64,000 nucleotides of DNA from Actinoplanes sp. M2I2 (GCF_023544445.1 NZ_JALPVJ010000011.1:1-64000); one strand, 5' to 3'. Shown: positions 7,852 to 16,956, numbered from the stretch's first letter. Notes: a model not told the origin generated them from the letters alone. Numbers and translations: made by a program.

Positions 7852-10800
7852 CGGTGTAGCTCCTCCCGGGTCAGCACGGTGGGGCGTTCCCCGCCGAGCG
7901 CGAGCAGTCGCCAGACGACGGGACGCAGCTCCGGGACGGCGACGACCACCGCGGCGTTGTCGCCCTCGCGCCACCACGCCCACAGCTTTTGGGTCAGGGC
8001 CGACGCCGACGGCCGGTCGAGCTGCCACCCGGCCGGCAGCGGCAGGCCCAGACCGGGATCGGCCAGGCCGGGGACCAGGCCCGCCTCGAGGGCGGTGGCG
8101 AGCTCGGCCGGAAGGTCCCGGACCGGTCCTTCGGGAGCGGGGACGAGCGCGGCCCGGGCTGTGCGCAGCGCGCGCGCCGCATCGCAACGGGACTGCGCGA
8201 CGGCGGCGCTCACCACGTCCAGCACGTGGGCCCGGTCGGTGAGCGGCACTCCCTCACGCAGCAGGAACTGCAGGACCCGATGGACGGCCAGCCGGAACTC
8301 GCTGTCGCCGAGCAGTGCCCGCGCCTGCGGCCCAAGCTCGCCACCGGCGGTGGCGGCCCAGTTCACCACGTCGTCCGGCCCGAACAGGCGGGCCAGGTTG
8401 GCGACGACGAAGCCCTCCAGTCGCGCCACGACGCCGTCGAGGCTCACCCCGGGATCGCCCCGCAGGACCGGGACGCCCTCGAAGGAGACCTCGTAGCCCG
8501 CCGAGCCCGCAACCACCTTGATCCCCGGCACGGTGACGCCCATCAGCTGGTCGATCCGGCGGCGCATCTCGTGCAGCAGACGCTGGGCCGCGTCGAGGTC
8601 GGGGCCCGGGCCGCCGAGCCGGACGACGACCGGGTTGGTCAGCGGGAAGGTGGCCGCCGGGTCGGCGTCGGAGCGGCGGAGCTGGAAGACGAGGTCGAGG
8701 TGTAGCGCCGCCGACAGGACGTCGATCTGGGCCGCCGTCGCCGACGTGATGCTTTCGTGGGCGCGGATCTCGGCGAGACCGTCGACCAGTCGCCAGTAGC
8801 TGCCGACGTCGCGGACGAACCGCTGGCCGAGCTGTTGCAGGGTCGAGGTCTCGACGCCGTCGAGGTCGTCGAGGCGGCTGCCGGCGAGGAGGTGGACGGC
8901 TCTCGGGACGTCGCCGAGCTCGACCGAGGCGAGGGCGGCCCGCCACCGTAACCCGGCCCGCAGGGCGGCGACCCGGGTGGTGCGGGATCGTTCGCCGGCC
9001 GCCTCGACCTCGGCCAGAAGCTTCGAGTACCCATCGCGGGCCTGGGCCACCTCGCCCCCGCCGACGAGGTCGTCGGCGGCGTCCTGGAGTGCGCGGGCGA
9101 CTGCGCCGAGAGCGGCACGGCCCTCCGGCCGATCGGCCTCGATCAGCGGCCGGAAGTGACCGAGCGCCTCGGCTTCCGGCCCGTTCGTCAACGCCAGCAG
9201 GCCGAGCCCGCCGTGGCAGGCCCGGCGGCGGACCTCGTCGCGGTCCGCGTCCCGGCCGTCCACCAGCGCCTCGCGGAGCTCCTCCGCGGCGGTCGGCGCT
9301 TCGTCGGCCAGGCTCTGCCGGCGCTCCTGCGCGACCAGCACGGCCTCGGCCAGCACATCGCGCACCGCGCCGGCGCCGGCGCTCCGCTCCCGCTCGAGCC
9401 GCCGGACCAGCTCGGGCAGCATCGTCTCGGTCACGACAGCCATGTCGCCGAAGTCCCGCGTCGTCGCCACCCCGGACAGCACGTCGGCTCGGCCGCGGCG
9501 CAGATCCGAGCGCGCTTCGTCCGCGCGGCCCATCCGCGCGAGCCCCAGCACGGCGAGGGTCATGCCGTCGACGTCGGCGGTGAGCATGCGCTCGCAGATG
9601 GCCTCGGCGTCGTCGTACCGGCCGAGCACGTAGCCGGCGAGCGCTCGGATCGACTCCTGATCGAAGGGGACGCTGTCGAAGTCCGGGTTGGTCCAGAGCC
9701 ACTCGGCCTCCGTGTGAGCCTCGTCGTCGCGTCCGGCCCGTTGCAGGCAAAGGGCCCGAGCCATCCGGTACCGGGGCTCGTCGTCGACCGGCAGCGCGTC
9801 GAGCACGCGCAACGCGCTCTCCGGCTCGCCGCGGAGCAGCAAGTAGTACACCTCTGTGGAGGACGGGCCTTTCCGGCGCTGCCGCTCGAGCGCTTCGCCG
9901 GCCGCCTTCAGGCGGCCGAGCTGGAGCAGAGCGGTGACCCGCTCCTGGTCGGCCATCTCGTCGTCCCGGTTCAGGGCGAGGGCCCGGTCGCAGGCGAGCA
10001 GGGCGGTCCGGCTGTTGCCGAGCCGGTTGTGGATTGTCGCGAGGAACGACCAGCTCGGCCCGTACTGCGGATCCAGCAACAGCGCGTGCTGGGTCTTGAC
10101 GGCCGCTTCCCAGCCCCCGGTGCGGGCTTCGCCCTCGAGCTCCCGTACGGCGTACTTGATCAGGCCCACGGTGATGTAGGCCCACGACTCCTCGGGGCCG
10201 GGCCGTCCCGCCCGGGAGCCCTGGCGCCACGTATCGCGAGCCCGCTTCAGCAGTTCGGGCCGCTTCGTCGCCGGCATGCTGCGGGCGAGTGCCCGCAGCA
10301 CCTCGGCGAGCAGCCAGTGGTAGACCGGTGTCTCGTCGTCGTCCTCGCAGGCCTTCTCGAGGCAGGACCGGGCGCCCTCGTAGTCGTCGGCGTCCTGGTA
10401 GCGCAGCGCGGCCTGGTAGTAGGCCGCAGCCGCCTCCCTGGGCCGGCGCAGGTCCCGGAGCAGCCGCCCCTTCAAGGTGAGCGCCCGATACTCCGGGGAA
10501 CGGTCGCCGCCGGACAGACCGCGCCGCAGCGACTCCTCGACGGCGGTCAGCGCCGGCTCGAGGCGGCCTGCCAGGTGCAGCCGCCGGCTCACCCGCCAGC
10601 AGAGGTTGCCCGGGGTGGGGGCGAAGCGCCGACCGAAGCGGTGGCCGGCCGCTGCGACGGCGGCCGCGGCGTCGTAGCAGTCCTGGGCCTTGAACCAGTC
10701 GCCGGTTGCCTCGGCCACCATCCCGAGTCCGACCCTGGGCTGGGGATCGTCCGGAGCGAGGCGGGCGGCGATCTCGAACGCCGTGCGGGCGGCCGAGGTC

Positions 10801-11522
10801 TTCGTCTCGGCCAGCAGGTGTTCGCCTTGGACGAGGTGCAGCGCGGCACGCTCGTCGTCGAGCAGACCGGACTCGGTGGTGAAGAAGACGTCGAGGCGTC
10901 GCCGGGCCTCCGCGCGGTCGGTCTCGCACGAGAGCAGCGACCGCACCAGGAGGGTCATCACCGCCACCCGGGACGGGCGGTGCAGCGCCGGCGCGCACGG
11001 ACCGTCCAGCAGGGATCGCAGCAGGGGGACGACGCGGTCGAGCCGTCCCCGTACGAGCCCCGACGCGGCAGCCTGCGCGTCGCCCAGGAGGACCGGATCG
11101 CTGGGTACGGCGGACCTTCCCGGCGTGGTCAGGCGCCGGCAGATGTCGTACTGGTCGGCCAACAGCGCCTCGGCGAACGTCCGGACCCAGGCCTCGTCGG
11201 GCGCCGCCGCGGAGGCGATCATTCGTTGCCGCTGGCCCCACCAGACCTCGCTGAAAAGCTCCTGCTCGGCCCGGCGCAGCTCGCTCTCGTCGACCTCGGC
11301 CAGAGCGTCGGAGGTGATGTCGGCCAGCGCCCGGAGATCCTGCGAGATCTCCTCGAGTTGCCGGCGCAGTGCGGTGTAGTCGGTCAGCCCGGTCAGCGGC
11401 AGCAACAGGGTCCTGGTCGCCACGGTGATCCGCACCCCGCGCGCCCGCTGCTCGGCCGAACGGCGGATGCGTTCGACGATCTTGGTGACCTCAGCCCGCG
11501 CGTTCTCGGCCGGCGAGCTCAT
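7848..11522 (-). CDS. Large TPR protein with a C-terminal FHIPEP-like domain
   Basis: A 1224-aa soluble protein. A helical N-terminal region (about 1-150) is followed by a long alpha-solenoid with many TPR-like repeats (about 180-800; for example Ala-Leu-Leu-Ala-Cys-Asp-Arg-Ala-Leu-Ala-Leu-Asn). The last 240 residues resemble the FlhA cytoplasmic domain: a Met-Arg-Arg-Arg-Ile ... Val-Thr-Val-Pro-Gly-Ile segment, then V-L-Q-F-L-L-R-E-G-V-P-L-T-D, and the ending P-T-V-L-T-R-E-E-L. It is third in a four-gene operon with ATGA overlaps at both ends (11522-11519 and 7851-7848), so stoichiometric co-translation with the CHAT proteins and the second FHIPEP protein is expected. CHAT proteases are repeatedly found with TPR partners; here the TPR subunit probably recognises the trigger or the substrate. 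That function is inferred. Confidence 0.75.
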   Translation of the reverse strand: MSSPAENARAEVTKIVERIRRSAEQRARGVRITVATRTLLLPLTGLTDYTALRRQLEEISQDLRALADITSDALAEVDESELRRAEQELFSEVWWGQRQRMIASAAAPDEAWVRTFAEALLADQYDICRRLTTPGRSAVPSDPVLLGDAQAAASGLVRGRLDRVVPLLRSLLDGPCAPALHRPSRVAVMTLLVRSLLSCETDRAEARRRLDVFFTTESGLLDDERAALHLVQGEHLLAETKTSAARTAFEIAARLAPDDPQPRVGLGMVAEATGDWFKAQDCYDAAAAVAAAGHRFGRRFAPTPGNLCWRVSRRLHLAGRLEPALTAVEESLRRGLSGGDRSPEYRALTLKGRLLRDLRRPREAAAAYYQAALRYQDADDYEGARSCLEKACEDDDETPVYHWLLAEVLRALARSMPATKRPELLKRARDTWRQGSRAGRPGPEESWAYITVGLIKYAVRELEGEARTGGWEAAVKTQHALLLDPQYGPSWSFLATIHNRLGNSRTALLACDRALALNRDDEMADQERVTALLQLGRLKAAGEALERQRRKGPSSTEVYYLLLRGEPESALRVLDALPVDDEPRYRMARALCLQRAGRDDEAHTEAEWLWTNPDFDSVPFDQESIRALAGYVLGRYDDAEAICERMLTADVDGMTLAVLGLARMGRADEARSDLRRGRADVLSGVATTRDFGDMAVVTETMLPELVRRLERERSAGAGAVRDVLAEAVLVAQERRQSLADEAPTAAEELREALVDGRDADRDEVRRRACHGGLGLLALTNGPEAEALGHFRPLIEADRPEGRAALGAVARALQDAADDLVGGGEVAQARDGYSKLLAEVEAAGERSRTTRVAALRAGLRWRAALASVELGDVPRAVHLLAGSRLDDLDGVETSTLQQLGQRFVRDVGSYWRLVDGLAEIRAHESITSATAAQIDVLSAALHLDLVFQLRRSDADPAATFPLTNPVVVRLGGPGPDLDAAQRLLHEMRRRIDQLMGVTVPGIKVVAGSAGYEVSFEGVPVLRGDPGVSLDGVVARLEGFVVANLARLFGPDDVVNWAATAGGELGPQARALLGDSEFRLAVHRVLQFLLREGVPLTDRAHVLDVVSAAVAQSRCDAARALRTARAALVPAPEGPVRDLPAELATALEAGLVPGLADPGLGLPLPAGWQLDRPSASALTQKLWAWWREGDNAAVVVAVPELRPVVWRLLALGGERPTVLTREELHR

Positions 11523-12973
11523 GGCCGGCCACCCGACTCCCGGGCCACCAGTTCGAGCATCTTGCGGTACACGTCCTGAACCTTCTGCAGGTCGGGTTCG
11601 GCGAACCACCAGAGGCGGATGACCCCGTCCCACAGGTCGACGTTCTCGGGCCATTCCTGGGCCCGGACCTGGGCACTGAGCCGTTCGCCGATCTCCTGCG
11701 CCGGAGCGCCGACGTACGCGGTCCGGAACAGCGCGTCGATCAAACCCTCGCGGCCGCGGGGAGCCGCCGGTGCGTCGTGCCGGGGCGGCACCGACGGTCC
11801 CGCGTTCCCGGTGCGCACCAGCCGGCCGTCGTCCGCCTGCAGGTAGAGCACCGGAGCGCCGAACAGCCGGTTGGCGTCGCCGACCTGGTGGAACTCCTCG
11901 CGGGCGCCCTGCACCGCGTCACCGATCGGCCGGCCCTCGGCCAGCAGCTTGTAGAACGACGAGGTGAAACGCTTGGCCTCGGTGGCCGGCAGCGGGTATT
12001 GCATGGCCAGCACCGCGGGGAACTGGGCCCGGATGAGTTTGGGCGCCAGGTGGCCGAAGGTGGCGAGGTAGTCGACGGCGGTCGTCTCGCAGAGGTGCAG
12101 CACCACCAACCGGGGCGTCCAGGTGTCCTGGATCGCCGATTCCAGCAGACCCACCAGCGTGTCCTGATCCTGCCAGACGGCTCGGCCCTGGTCGTTCTGA
12201 AAGGCGATTTCGAAGGTTCCACCGCTACCGTTCGCAGCGCTGCGGCAGACCGCGACGACGTGGATGATGTGCGGCGGGTTCTTCGTCTCCTTCAGTTCCT
12301 TCCTGATCTTCTCCTCGTCCCAGCGAAGGATGGCCCGGGGTCGCAGAGCCCCGCTGAAATCCTCGATCTCGCCGAAGGTCATGACGAGTTCCTTGTGCTC
12401 CTCCTCGAACCCTTCGAACTCGGGGGTGAGGACCAGGAACCAGACCCGTAGGGGTGGCGGGTCCTCCGCCATCGTCCGGCGGCCCCGGCCCATGACCTCC
12501 CGGCTCAGCACGAACTTGGTCTGCGCGGCGATGAAGAAGCCGTCCGGGCCGGGCCGGTAGAGGAACTCCCAGGGATAGCCGGCGATCTCGTCGGCCCCCT
12601 GTGTTCCGAGCAGTTCGAAGCTGAGGACGACCCGCAGTGTCTCCTTGCGGGCCTGGGCGGCGGCGAACACGACGTCGAACGCGTTCGCCACCGCATCCGT
12701 GAAGACCAGGCCGTAGAGGTGTTCGCCGAGCACCTTGGACGTGTTGGGCACGGGCAGGCCGGCATAGGTGTCCTGGAGGCGGGACAACACACCCCACCGG
12801 CTCAGCCAGCTCTGCAGCACGCCGATAGTCCGCATGCGGAGTGAGTCCGCGTTGATGGCCTGCTCCGCGGTTTCGCCGTCGACCTTGTTGCCGTCGGCGT
12901 CGGGGTACTGCCAGCGCGCCTGGACCGTCCGCTGGCGCACCGTGAGCACGTATTCGAAGACCTGCTCGTTCAT
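11519..12973 (-). CDS. CHAT-domain protein lacking the catalytic histidine (probable pseudoprotease)
   Basis: A 484-aa protein with a CHAT fold (clan CD, caspase-like): G-Y-P-W-E-F-L-Y at about 130, a core strand H-I-I-H-V-V-A-V-C at 235-243 and the nucleophile strand V-V-L-H-L-C-E-T-T with Cys295. In active CHAT proteins the first block reads H-F-x-G-H-G; here the position of the catalytic His is Val242 and the Gly residues are also lost, while Cys295 remains. A 100-residue C-terminal extension after residue 385 is peculiar to this protein (Trp-rich helices near the end). It overlaps the active CHAT gene and the TPR gene by four bases each. A regulatory or substrate-presenting role beside the active protease is plausible but unproven. 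Confidence 0.8.
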   Translation of the reverse strand: MNEQVFEYVLTVRQRTVQARWQYPDADGNKVDGETAEQAINADSLRMRTIGVLQSWLSRWGVLSRLQDTYAGLPVPNTSKVLGEHLYGLVFTDAVANAFDVVFAAAQARKETLRVVLSFELLGTQGADEIAGYPWEFLYRPGPDGFFIAAQTKFVLSREVMGRGRRTMAEDPPPLRVWFLVLTPEFEGFEEEHKELVMTFGEIEDFSGALRPRAILRWDEEKIRKELKETKNPPHIIHVVAVCRSAANGSGGTFEIAFQNDQGRAVWQDQDTLVGLLESAIQDTWTPRLVVLHLCETTAVDYLATFGHLAPKLIRAQFPAVLAMQYPLPATEAKRFTSSFYKLLAEGRPIGDAVQGAREEFHQVGDANRLFGAPVLYLQADDGRLVRTGNAGPSVPPRHDAPAAPRGREGLIDALFRTAYVGAPAQEIGERLSAQVRAQEWPENVDLWDGVIRLWWFAEPDLQKVQDVYRKMLELVARESGGRP

Positions 12974-14070
12974 CGCTCGTCACCTCCGGTCGTCAAGGCG
13001 CCGTAGTTGTTCTGTAGGTAGACCAGGGGAACTCCGAGCAACCGGGGATCGTTGTCGGTGGTCAGCGCGCTCGCGATGAGGCGGCGTCCCCGCTGGACCG
13101 CGGCGTCCACCGGCGCCCCTACGGCGATCCCGGCGTAGAACTCGGTGGAGAAGGCCGCCGCGCTCTCGGGCGTGATGGCGTACTGCATGGCGACCACCAG
13201 CCGCGTCCCGGCCAGGACGAGCTGGGGCGCGGTGCCACTGAACGTTCCCCGGGCCTCGTTGGTCGCCCCGTGGCACGACTCCAGCAGCGCCATCCGCGGT
13301 GGCGCACCGTCGTGGCTGCACAGCTCGGCCAGTTCGCCGGCGGTCACCATCTTGCTGCTGCCGTCCACCTCGACCAGGGCCACCGTGCCGACCTCGTCGC
13401 GCTCGTCGTAGAAGCCGTGCCCGATGAAGTGGACCAGGTGGGGGCGTACCTGCTGGACACCGCGGCTGAGGACGGCGGGAGTCGCGTTCTCGGGCAGCAC
13501 GGTGATGTCGAGCCGGTCGTGGCCGGCCAGCTTGTCCAGGGCGGTGAGGACGGGCTCCGCGACCACGTCGTCCTGGTCGTCGGGCTGCGCCACGGCCACC
13601 AGGACCCGCAGCGCCGGCTCGGGCCGCACGACCGGGCCACCGATGCCCGGGATCGCGCGGGACAGCAGCACCCGGTCATGGGTGGCGAGGAAGGTGTTCT
13701 GTACCAGGCCCGGTCCCGGCGGCACGTACAGGTACTCCCACGGCAGGGCGGCGAGCGGGTGCCGGGCGGGGAACGAGAGCTGAAGACGCATCATCTCGGC
13801 CGCGCCCAGACCGGCCGCGGTCGCGTCGACGAAGGACCAGACCTCACGGGGGAACAGCGTGCGGTGCAGGAGCGCGCCGAATGCCTGGACCTCGTCCCGG
13901 AGCCAGCCGTCGGTGCGCCGGGCCAGCCAGCGGGCGAAGACGCGGACGACCTCCGTGTCGATGGTGTCGAAGCGGAGGCCGCCCTCTTGGGAGACGCCGT
14001 CATCACGGCGCGCGACCACGGTCCCGTCACCGGAGACCGAGACGACGATTTTGGCAGTGACGACGCTCAC
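12970..14070 (-). CDS. CHAT-domain protease with intact His-Cys dyad
   Basis: A 366-aa CHAT (caspase HetF-associated with TPRs) protein. L-P-W-E-Y-L-Y marks the start of the domain; V-H-F-I-G-H-G places catalytic His218 and L-L-E-S-C-H-G places catalytic Cys266, both intact. The spacing and the later block T-R-L-V-V-A-M-Q-Y-A-I are typical. It is the first gene of the operon; the start is GTG 14070, chosen because the downstream frame is continuous and no in-frame ATG lies upstream. Its stop overlaps the next start as ATGA. Such proteases act as cytoplasmic, trigger-activated effectors or processing enzymes in several bacterial immune systems; the target here is unknown. Confidence 0.85.
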   Translation of the reverse strand: MSVVTAKIVVSVSGDGTVVARRDDGVSQEGGLRFDTIDTEVVRVFARWLARRTDGWLRDEVQAFGALLHRTLFPREVWSFVDATAAGLGAAEMMRLQLSFPARHPLAALPWEYLYVPPGPGLVQNTFLATHDRVLLSRAIPGIGGPVVRPEPALRVLVAVAQPDDQDDVVAEPVLTALDKLAGHDRLDITVLPENATPAVLSRGVQQVRPHLVHFIGHGFYDERDEVGTVALVEVDGSSKMVTAGELAELCSHDGAPPRMALLESCHGATNEARGTFSGTAPQLVLAGTRLVVAMQYAITPESAAAFSTEFYAGIAVGAPVDAAVQRGRRLIASALTTDNDPRLLGVPLVYLQNNYGALTTGGDER

Positions 14071-14194
14071 AACTCATGGCACCGCCGGACGGGGGACCGG
14101 GCCAGGGTTTCGCCGAATCCCGACAGTAGCCGAAAGGCTGCACTTCGTTGACCGGCGTCGCCGGCGAGCACGATGCTGGCCGCAGGAGGCAGCC
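14071..14194. promoter_or_regulatory. Divergent promoter region of the CHAT cassette
   Basis: The 124 bp separate the two divergent arms of the cassette. Toward the plus strand, TTGACC at 14148-14153 and GATGCT at 14172-14177 are 18 bp apart, followed by AGGAGG at 14184-14189. Toward the minus strand a TACTGT box (complement of 14123-14128) is a possible -10, with no clear -35. No obvious operator palindrome is seen. Confidence 0.4.
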
Positions 14195-15544
14195 ATGACG
14201 ACAGCGCAGTATCTGCAGGGCCCGTACCGCATCGTCTCCGCCGGGATCGGCGAGGCGCCCTGGTACATGGTCTCGTTCGACCGCGGCGGCCGGTGCACCT
14301 CGCCCCGCACGGCGGCGGAGATCGTCGAGCGGGCGGCGAGCGGCGCGTTCACCGATCTGATCCTCTTCTCGCACGGCTGGAACAACGACTGGACGGAGGC
14401 GACCGAGCGGTACGAGTCATTCGTCAACGGCTATGTCGCGCAACTCGCCTCGCGACCCCCGGCCGACCGGAACCGCCGCACCCTCCTGGTCGGACTCTTC
14501 TGGCCGAGCAAGCCGCTGACCAGCGCCCGGCAACGCGGGCCGGCCATCGCCGGCGACGGGCCCGGAGCTTCGGCCGACCCGGCCACGGCCGAGGCCCGGG
14601 CCGACGTCGACGAGCTCGGGCTGCAACTCGACCCCGAGAAGGCGGACCGGCTGTACGAGCTGACCCAGCGCGACCGCCTCGACCCGGCGGAGTCCCGCGA
14701 GCTCGCCGAGCTGTTCCTGCCGCTGCTCACCCGCGACGGCGCCGAGACGGGTGACTCCGGCCGGCCGGATCCGGACGATGTCGTCCGCGGGTGGCTCCGC
14801 CTGGCGCCGACCGGCCCGGTCGCTGACCTGGACCAGCTCGGCTACTACCCCGAGGGAACCGGGGGCGCGCTCGAGGCCGGCCCCGAGACGGCGGGCGGTT
14901 TCTCGCTCGATCCCCGGCAGATCGTGCGGGCGCTCTCGGTCTGGCAGATGAAGGACCGCGCGGGCGTGGTCGGTGAGCACGGCGTCGCGCCGATGCTGAC
15001 CCAGCTGCTCGCGACCGGCGTTCGGGTGCATTGCGTCGGGCACTCCTTCGGCGCGAAGGTGGTGCTCTCGGCTGTCGTCAACGCGTCCGGCCCGCCCGTG
15101 CGCTCGGCGCTGCTGTTGCAACCGGCCATCTCGTACCTGGCCTTCGCCGGCCAGGTGCCCGGCACCGACCGGCCCGGCGGCTACCGGACCGCGCTGCAGC
15201 GGGTCGAGCTGCCCGTGCTGAGCACGTTCAGCCGCAACGACGTGCCTCTGACGAAGTTCTACCACCTGGCCCTGCTGCGCGGCCGCGACCTGGGCGAGCC
15301 GGACTTCGCCGGCGAGGACCCGCCCAACCGCTACGCGGCGCTCGGCGGTTTCGGGCCCGGCGGAATCGACGCCGGGGAGGTGAGCCGGGTGGACATCCTC
15401 GACCCGGGCGGCTCCTACGGGCTGGAGCAGAAGGGGCCGCGCGTCGTCGGCATTCGGGCGACCCGCACGATCGGCGGCCACGGCGAGGTGAGCAACCCGT
15501 CCACCTGGTGGCTGTTGCGCCAGCTCCTGGATGCCCAGGACTGA
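14195..15544 (+). CDS. Alpha/beta-hydrolase-like protein of the CHAT cassette
   Basis: A 449-aa protein with a serine-hydrolase core: the oxyanion strand L-I-L-F-S-H-G-W-N near residue 55, the nucleophile elbow V-G-H-S-F-G-A with Ser284, and a late His in G-G-H-G-E-V near residue 430. A long insertion (about 100-260) between strand and elbow makes it larger than typical lipases. No signal peptide is seen, so it is cytoplasmic. The start ATG 14195 has a strong AGGAGG five bases upstream. Its stop TGA shares one base with the ATG of the following peptidase-like gene, so the two are translationally coupled. A lipase or esterase effector, or a processing partner, is possible. The substrate is unknown. 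Confidence 0.7.
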   Translation: MTTAQYLQGPYRIVSAGIGEAPWYMVSFDRGGRCTSPRTAAEIVERAASGAFTDLILFSHGWNNDWTEATERYESFVNGYVAQLASRPPADRNRRTLLVGLFWPSKPLTSARQRGPAIAGDGPGASADPATAEARADVDELGLQLDPEKADRLYELTQRDRLDPAESRELAELFLPLLTRDGAETGDSGRPDPDDVVRGWLRLAPTGPVADLDQLGYYPEGTGGALEAGPETAGGFSLDPRQIVRALSVWQMKDRAGVVGEHGVAPMLTQLLATGVRVHCVGHSFGAKVVLSAVVNASGPPVRSALLLQPAISYLAFAGQVPGTDRPGGYRTALQRVELPVLSTFSRNDVPLTKFYHLALLRGRDLGEPDFAGEDPPNRYAALGGFGPGGIDAGEVSRVDILDPGGSYGLEQKGPRVVGIRATRTIGGHGEVSNPSTWWLLRQLLDAQD

Positions 15545-16956
15545 TGATGCAGTGGCCGGCCGAGATCACCGCGAACGCCTGGACCGGCACGGAGACGGTC
15601 CTGGGCGCTTTGTCCGACGGGGCCGGGCAGTGGGCGCGGAGCGACCACTTCGCCGGCCGCCCGGCGTCCCACCGAGCAGCCCAGCGACGACCCGACCTGC
15701 GGGACTGGACCGACAAACGGGTCGGCTGGGGACTCGTGCTGCCCGCGAGGCCGGGCAGCGGGGCCGACCTGAGCCGGGCCGACGACGTGCCCGAGCCGAT
15801 CGGCCGTCTCGCCGCCGCCCGCAGCCTCACCGGCAAGCCGCTCGTCCTGCGCCATCGGCCCGGCGACTTCGACCACCTGTACCGCTACTACGACGGCGAG
15901 ACCCGGCCACACCAGCTGCCCACGACCGGCGACGGGCCGCGTGGCGCCGGCCGCGGCGAGCTGCCCTACTACCTGCTGCTGGCCGGCTCTCCGGCCGAGC
16001 TGCCGTGGGACCTGCAGCTCCAGCTCAACCACGTCGCCTTCACCGGCCGGCTGGATCTCGACCAGCACGGCGCGGGCAACTACGTGGACATGGCGCTCGG
16101 CGGGTGGGCGTCGGCCGCCATCGACAGCACCAGCCCGCTGATGTGGGCGGTGCAGCACCAGCCCGGCGACATCACCTGGCTGATGCGTCAGGGGCTGGCG
16201 GAACGCGCCTTGGCCGCTTGGCGTACCGACCCGCAGATCGGCGACCGGGCGGTGGGCCTGCGCGACGGCGACGCGACCTGCGCCGGTCTGACGGCGGCGC
16301 TGGGGGAGCGGCGGCCGGGCGTGGTCGTGACGACGAGCCACGGCATGACCGGGTCGGACTCCGACCCGGCATGGGACGGCGGGACGCTCGGCCGGCTCGT
16401 CGACGCGGACCACGCCCTGCTCGACCCGGACCGGCTGCTGGCCGACTGGTCGCCCGACGGCGTGGTCTGGTACGCGCTGGCCTGCTGCTCGGCCGGTGGT
16501 TCGGGTCGCAACCAGTTCGACGGGCTGCTGGAACCGGACTCACGTGCGGCCCGGGCGGTGGAGCGGGTCGCCGGGCTCGGGCCGGTCAGCGCCGAGCTGC
16601 CGCGGGCGCTGCTCGGCGCGGCGCGGCCCGCTCGCGCCTTCATCGGGCACGTCGAGCCCGCCTTCGATTGGACGCTGCGCCGCGCGGACACCGGGCTGGT
16701 CACCACGAGCTCGCTGGTGACCACGCTCTACGACGAGTTCTTCCAAGCCCGGCCCGCGCCCGTCGGGTACGCGTTCCGCGACTACTACCGTCAGTCGGCC
16801 ACGCTGCGATCGCGCTGGTCGACGGCCCGGCAGCTCACCACCGACGCTGACGCGCCCGCCACCGCGCTGCTGTGCGCGCTGGCCGGTATCGACCGGCAGT
16901 GCACGGTCATCTTCGGTGACCCGGCCGTCGCTCCGGCGGCGTTACCGGCCGGGTGA
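15544..16956 (+). CDS. Caspase-clan (clan CD) cysteine-peptidase-like protein
   Basis: A 470-aa protein. The block V-V-V-T-T-S-H-G-M (His266) and the block W-Y-A-L-A-C-C-S-A-G-G (Cys314/Cys315) reproduce the h-H-G and h-A-C strands that carry the catalytic dyad of clan CD peptidases. Upstream, P-Y-Y-L-L-L-A-G-S-P and L-P-W-D-L-Q resemble the region before the CHAT/C25 core. It is not closely similar to the two CHAT genes on the other strand. The ATG overlaps the hydrolase stop by one base. The paired organisation suggests a protease-hydrolase unit working with, or regulated by, the divergent CHAT/TPR/FHIPEP operon; this is inferred from position only. Confidence 0.65.
   Translation: MMQWPAEITANAWTGTETVLGALSDGAGQWARSDHFAGRPASHRAAQRRPDLRDWTDKRVGWGLVLPARPGSGADLSRADDVPEPIGRLAAARSLTGKPLVLRHRPGDFDHLYRYYDGETRPHQLPTTGDGPRGAGRGELPYYLLLAGSPAELPWDLQLQLNHVAFTGRLDLDQHGAGNYVDMALGGWASAAIDSTSPLMWAVQHQPGDITWLMRQGLAERALAAWRTDPQIGDRAVGLRDGDATCAGLTAALGERRPGVVVTTSHGMTGSDSDPAWDGGTLGRLVDADHALLDPDRLLADWSPDGVVWYALACCSAGGSGRNQFDGLLEPDSRAARAVERVAGLGPVSAELPRALLGAARPARAFIGHVEPAFDWTLRRADTGLVTTSSLVTTLYDEFFQARPAPVGYAFRDYYRQSATLRSRWSTARQLTTDADAPATALLCALAGIDRQCTVIFGDPAVAPAALPAG

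Noticed and set aside
6364..11522. A genuine type III/flagellar export gene (flhA)
   Set aside because: The membrane domain is absent, one copy is fused to TPRs, and no flagellar genes are nearby.
9156..11579. Long plus-strand open frame opposite the TPR gene
   Set aside because: Antisense shadow of a GC-biased gene; no RBS, no motifs.
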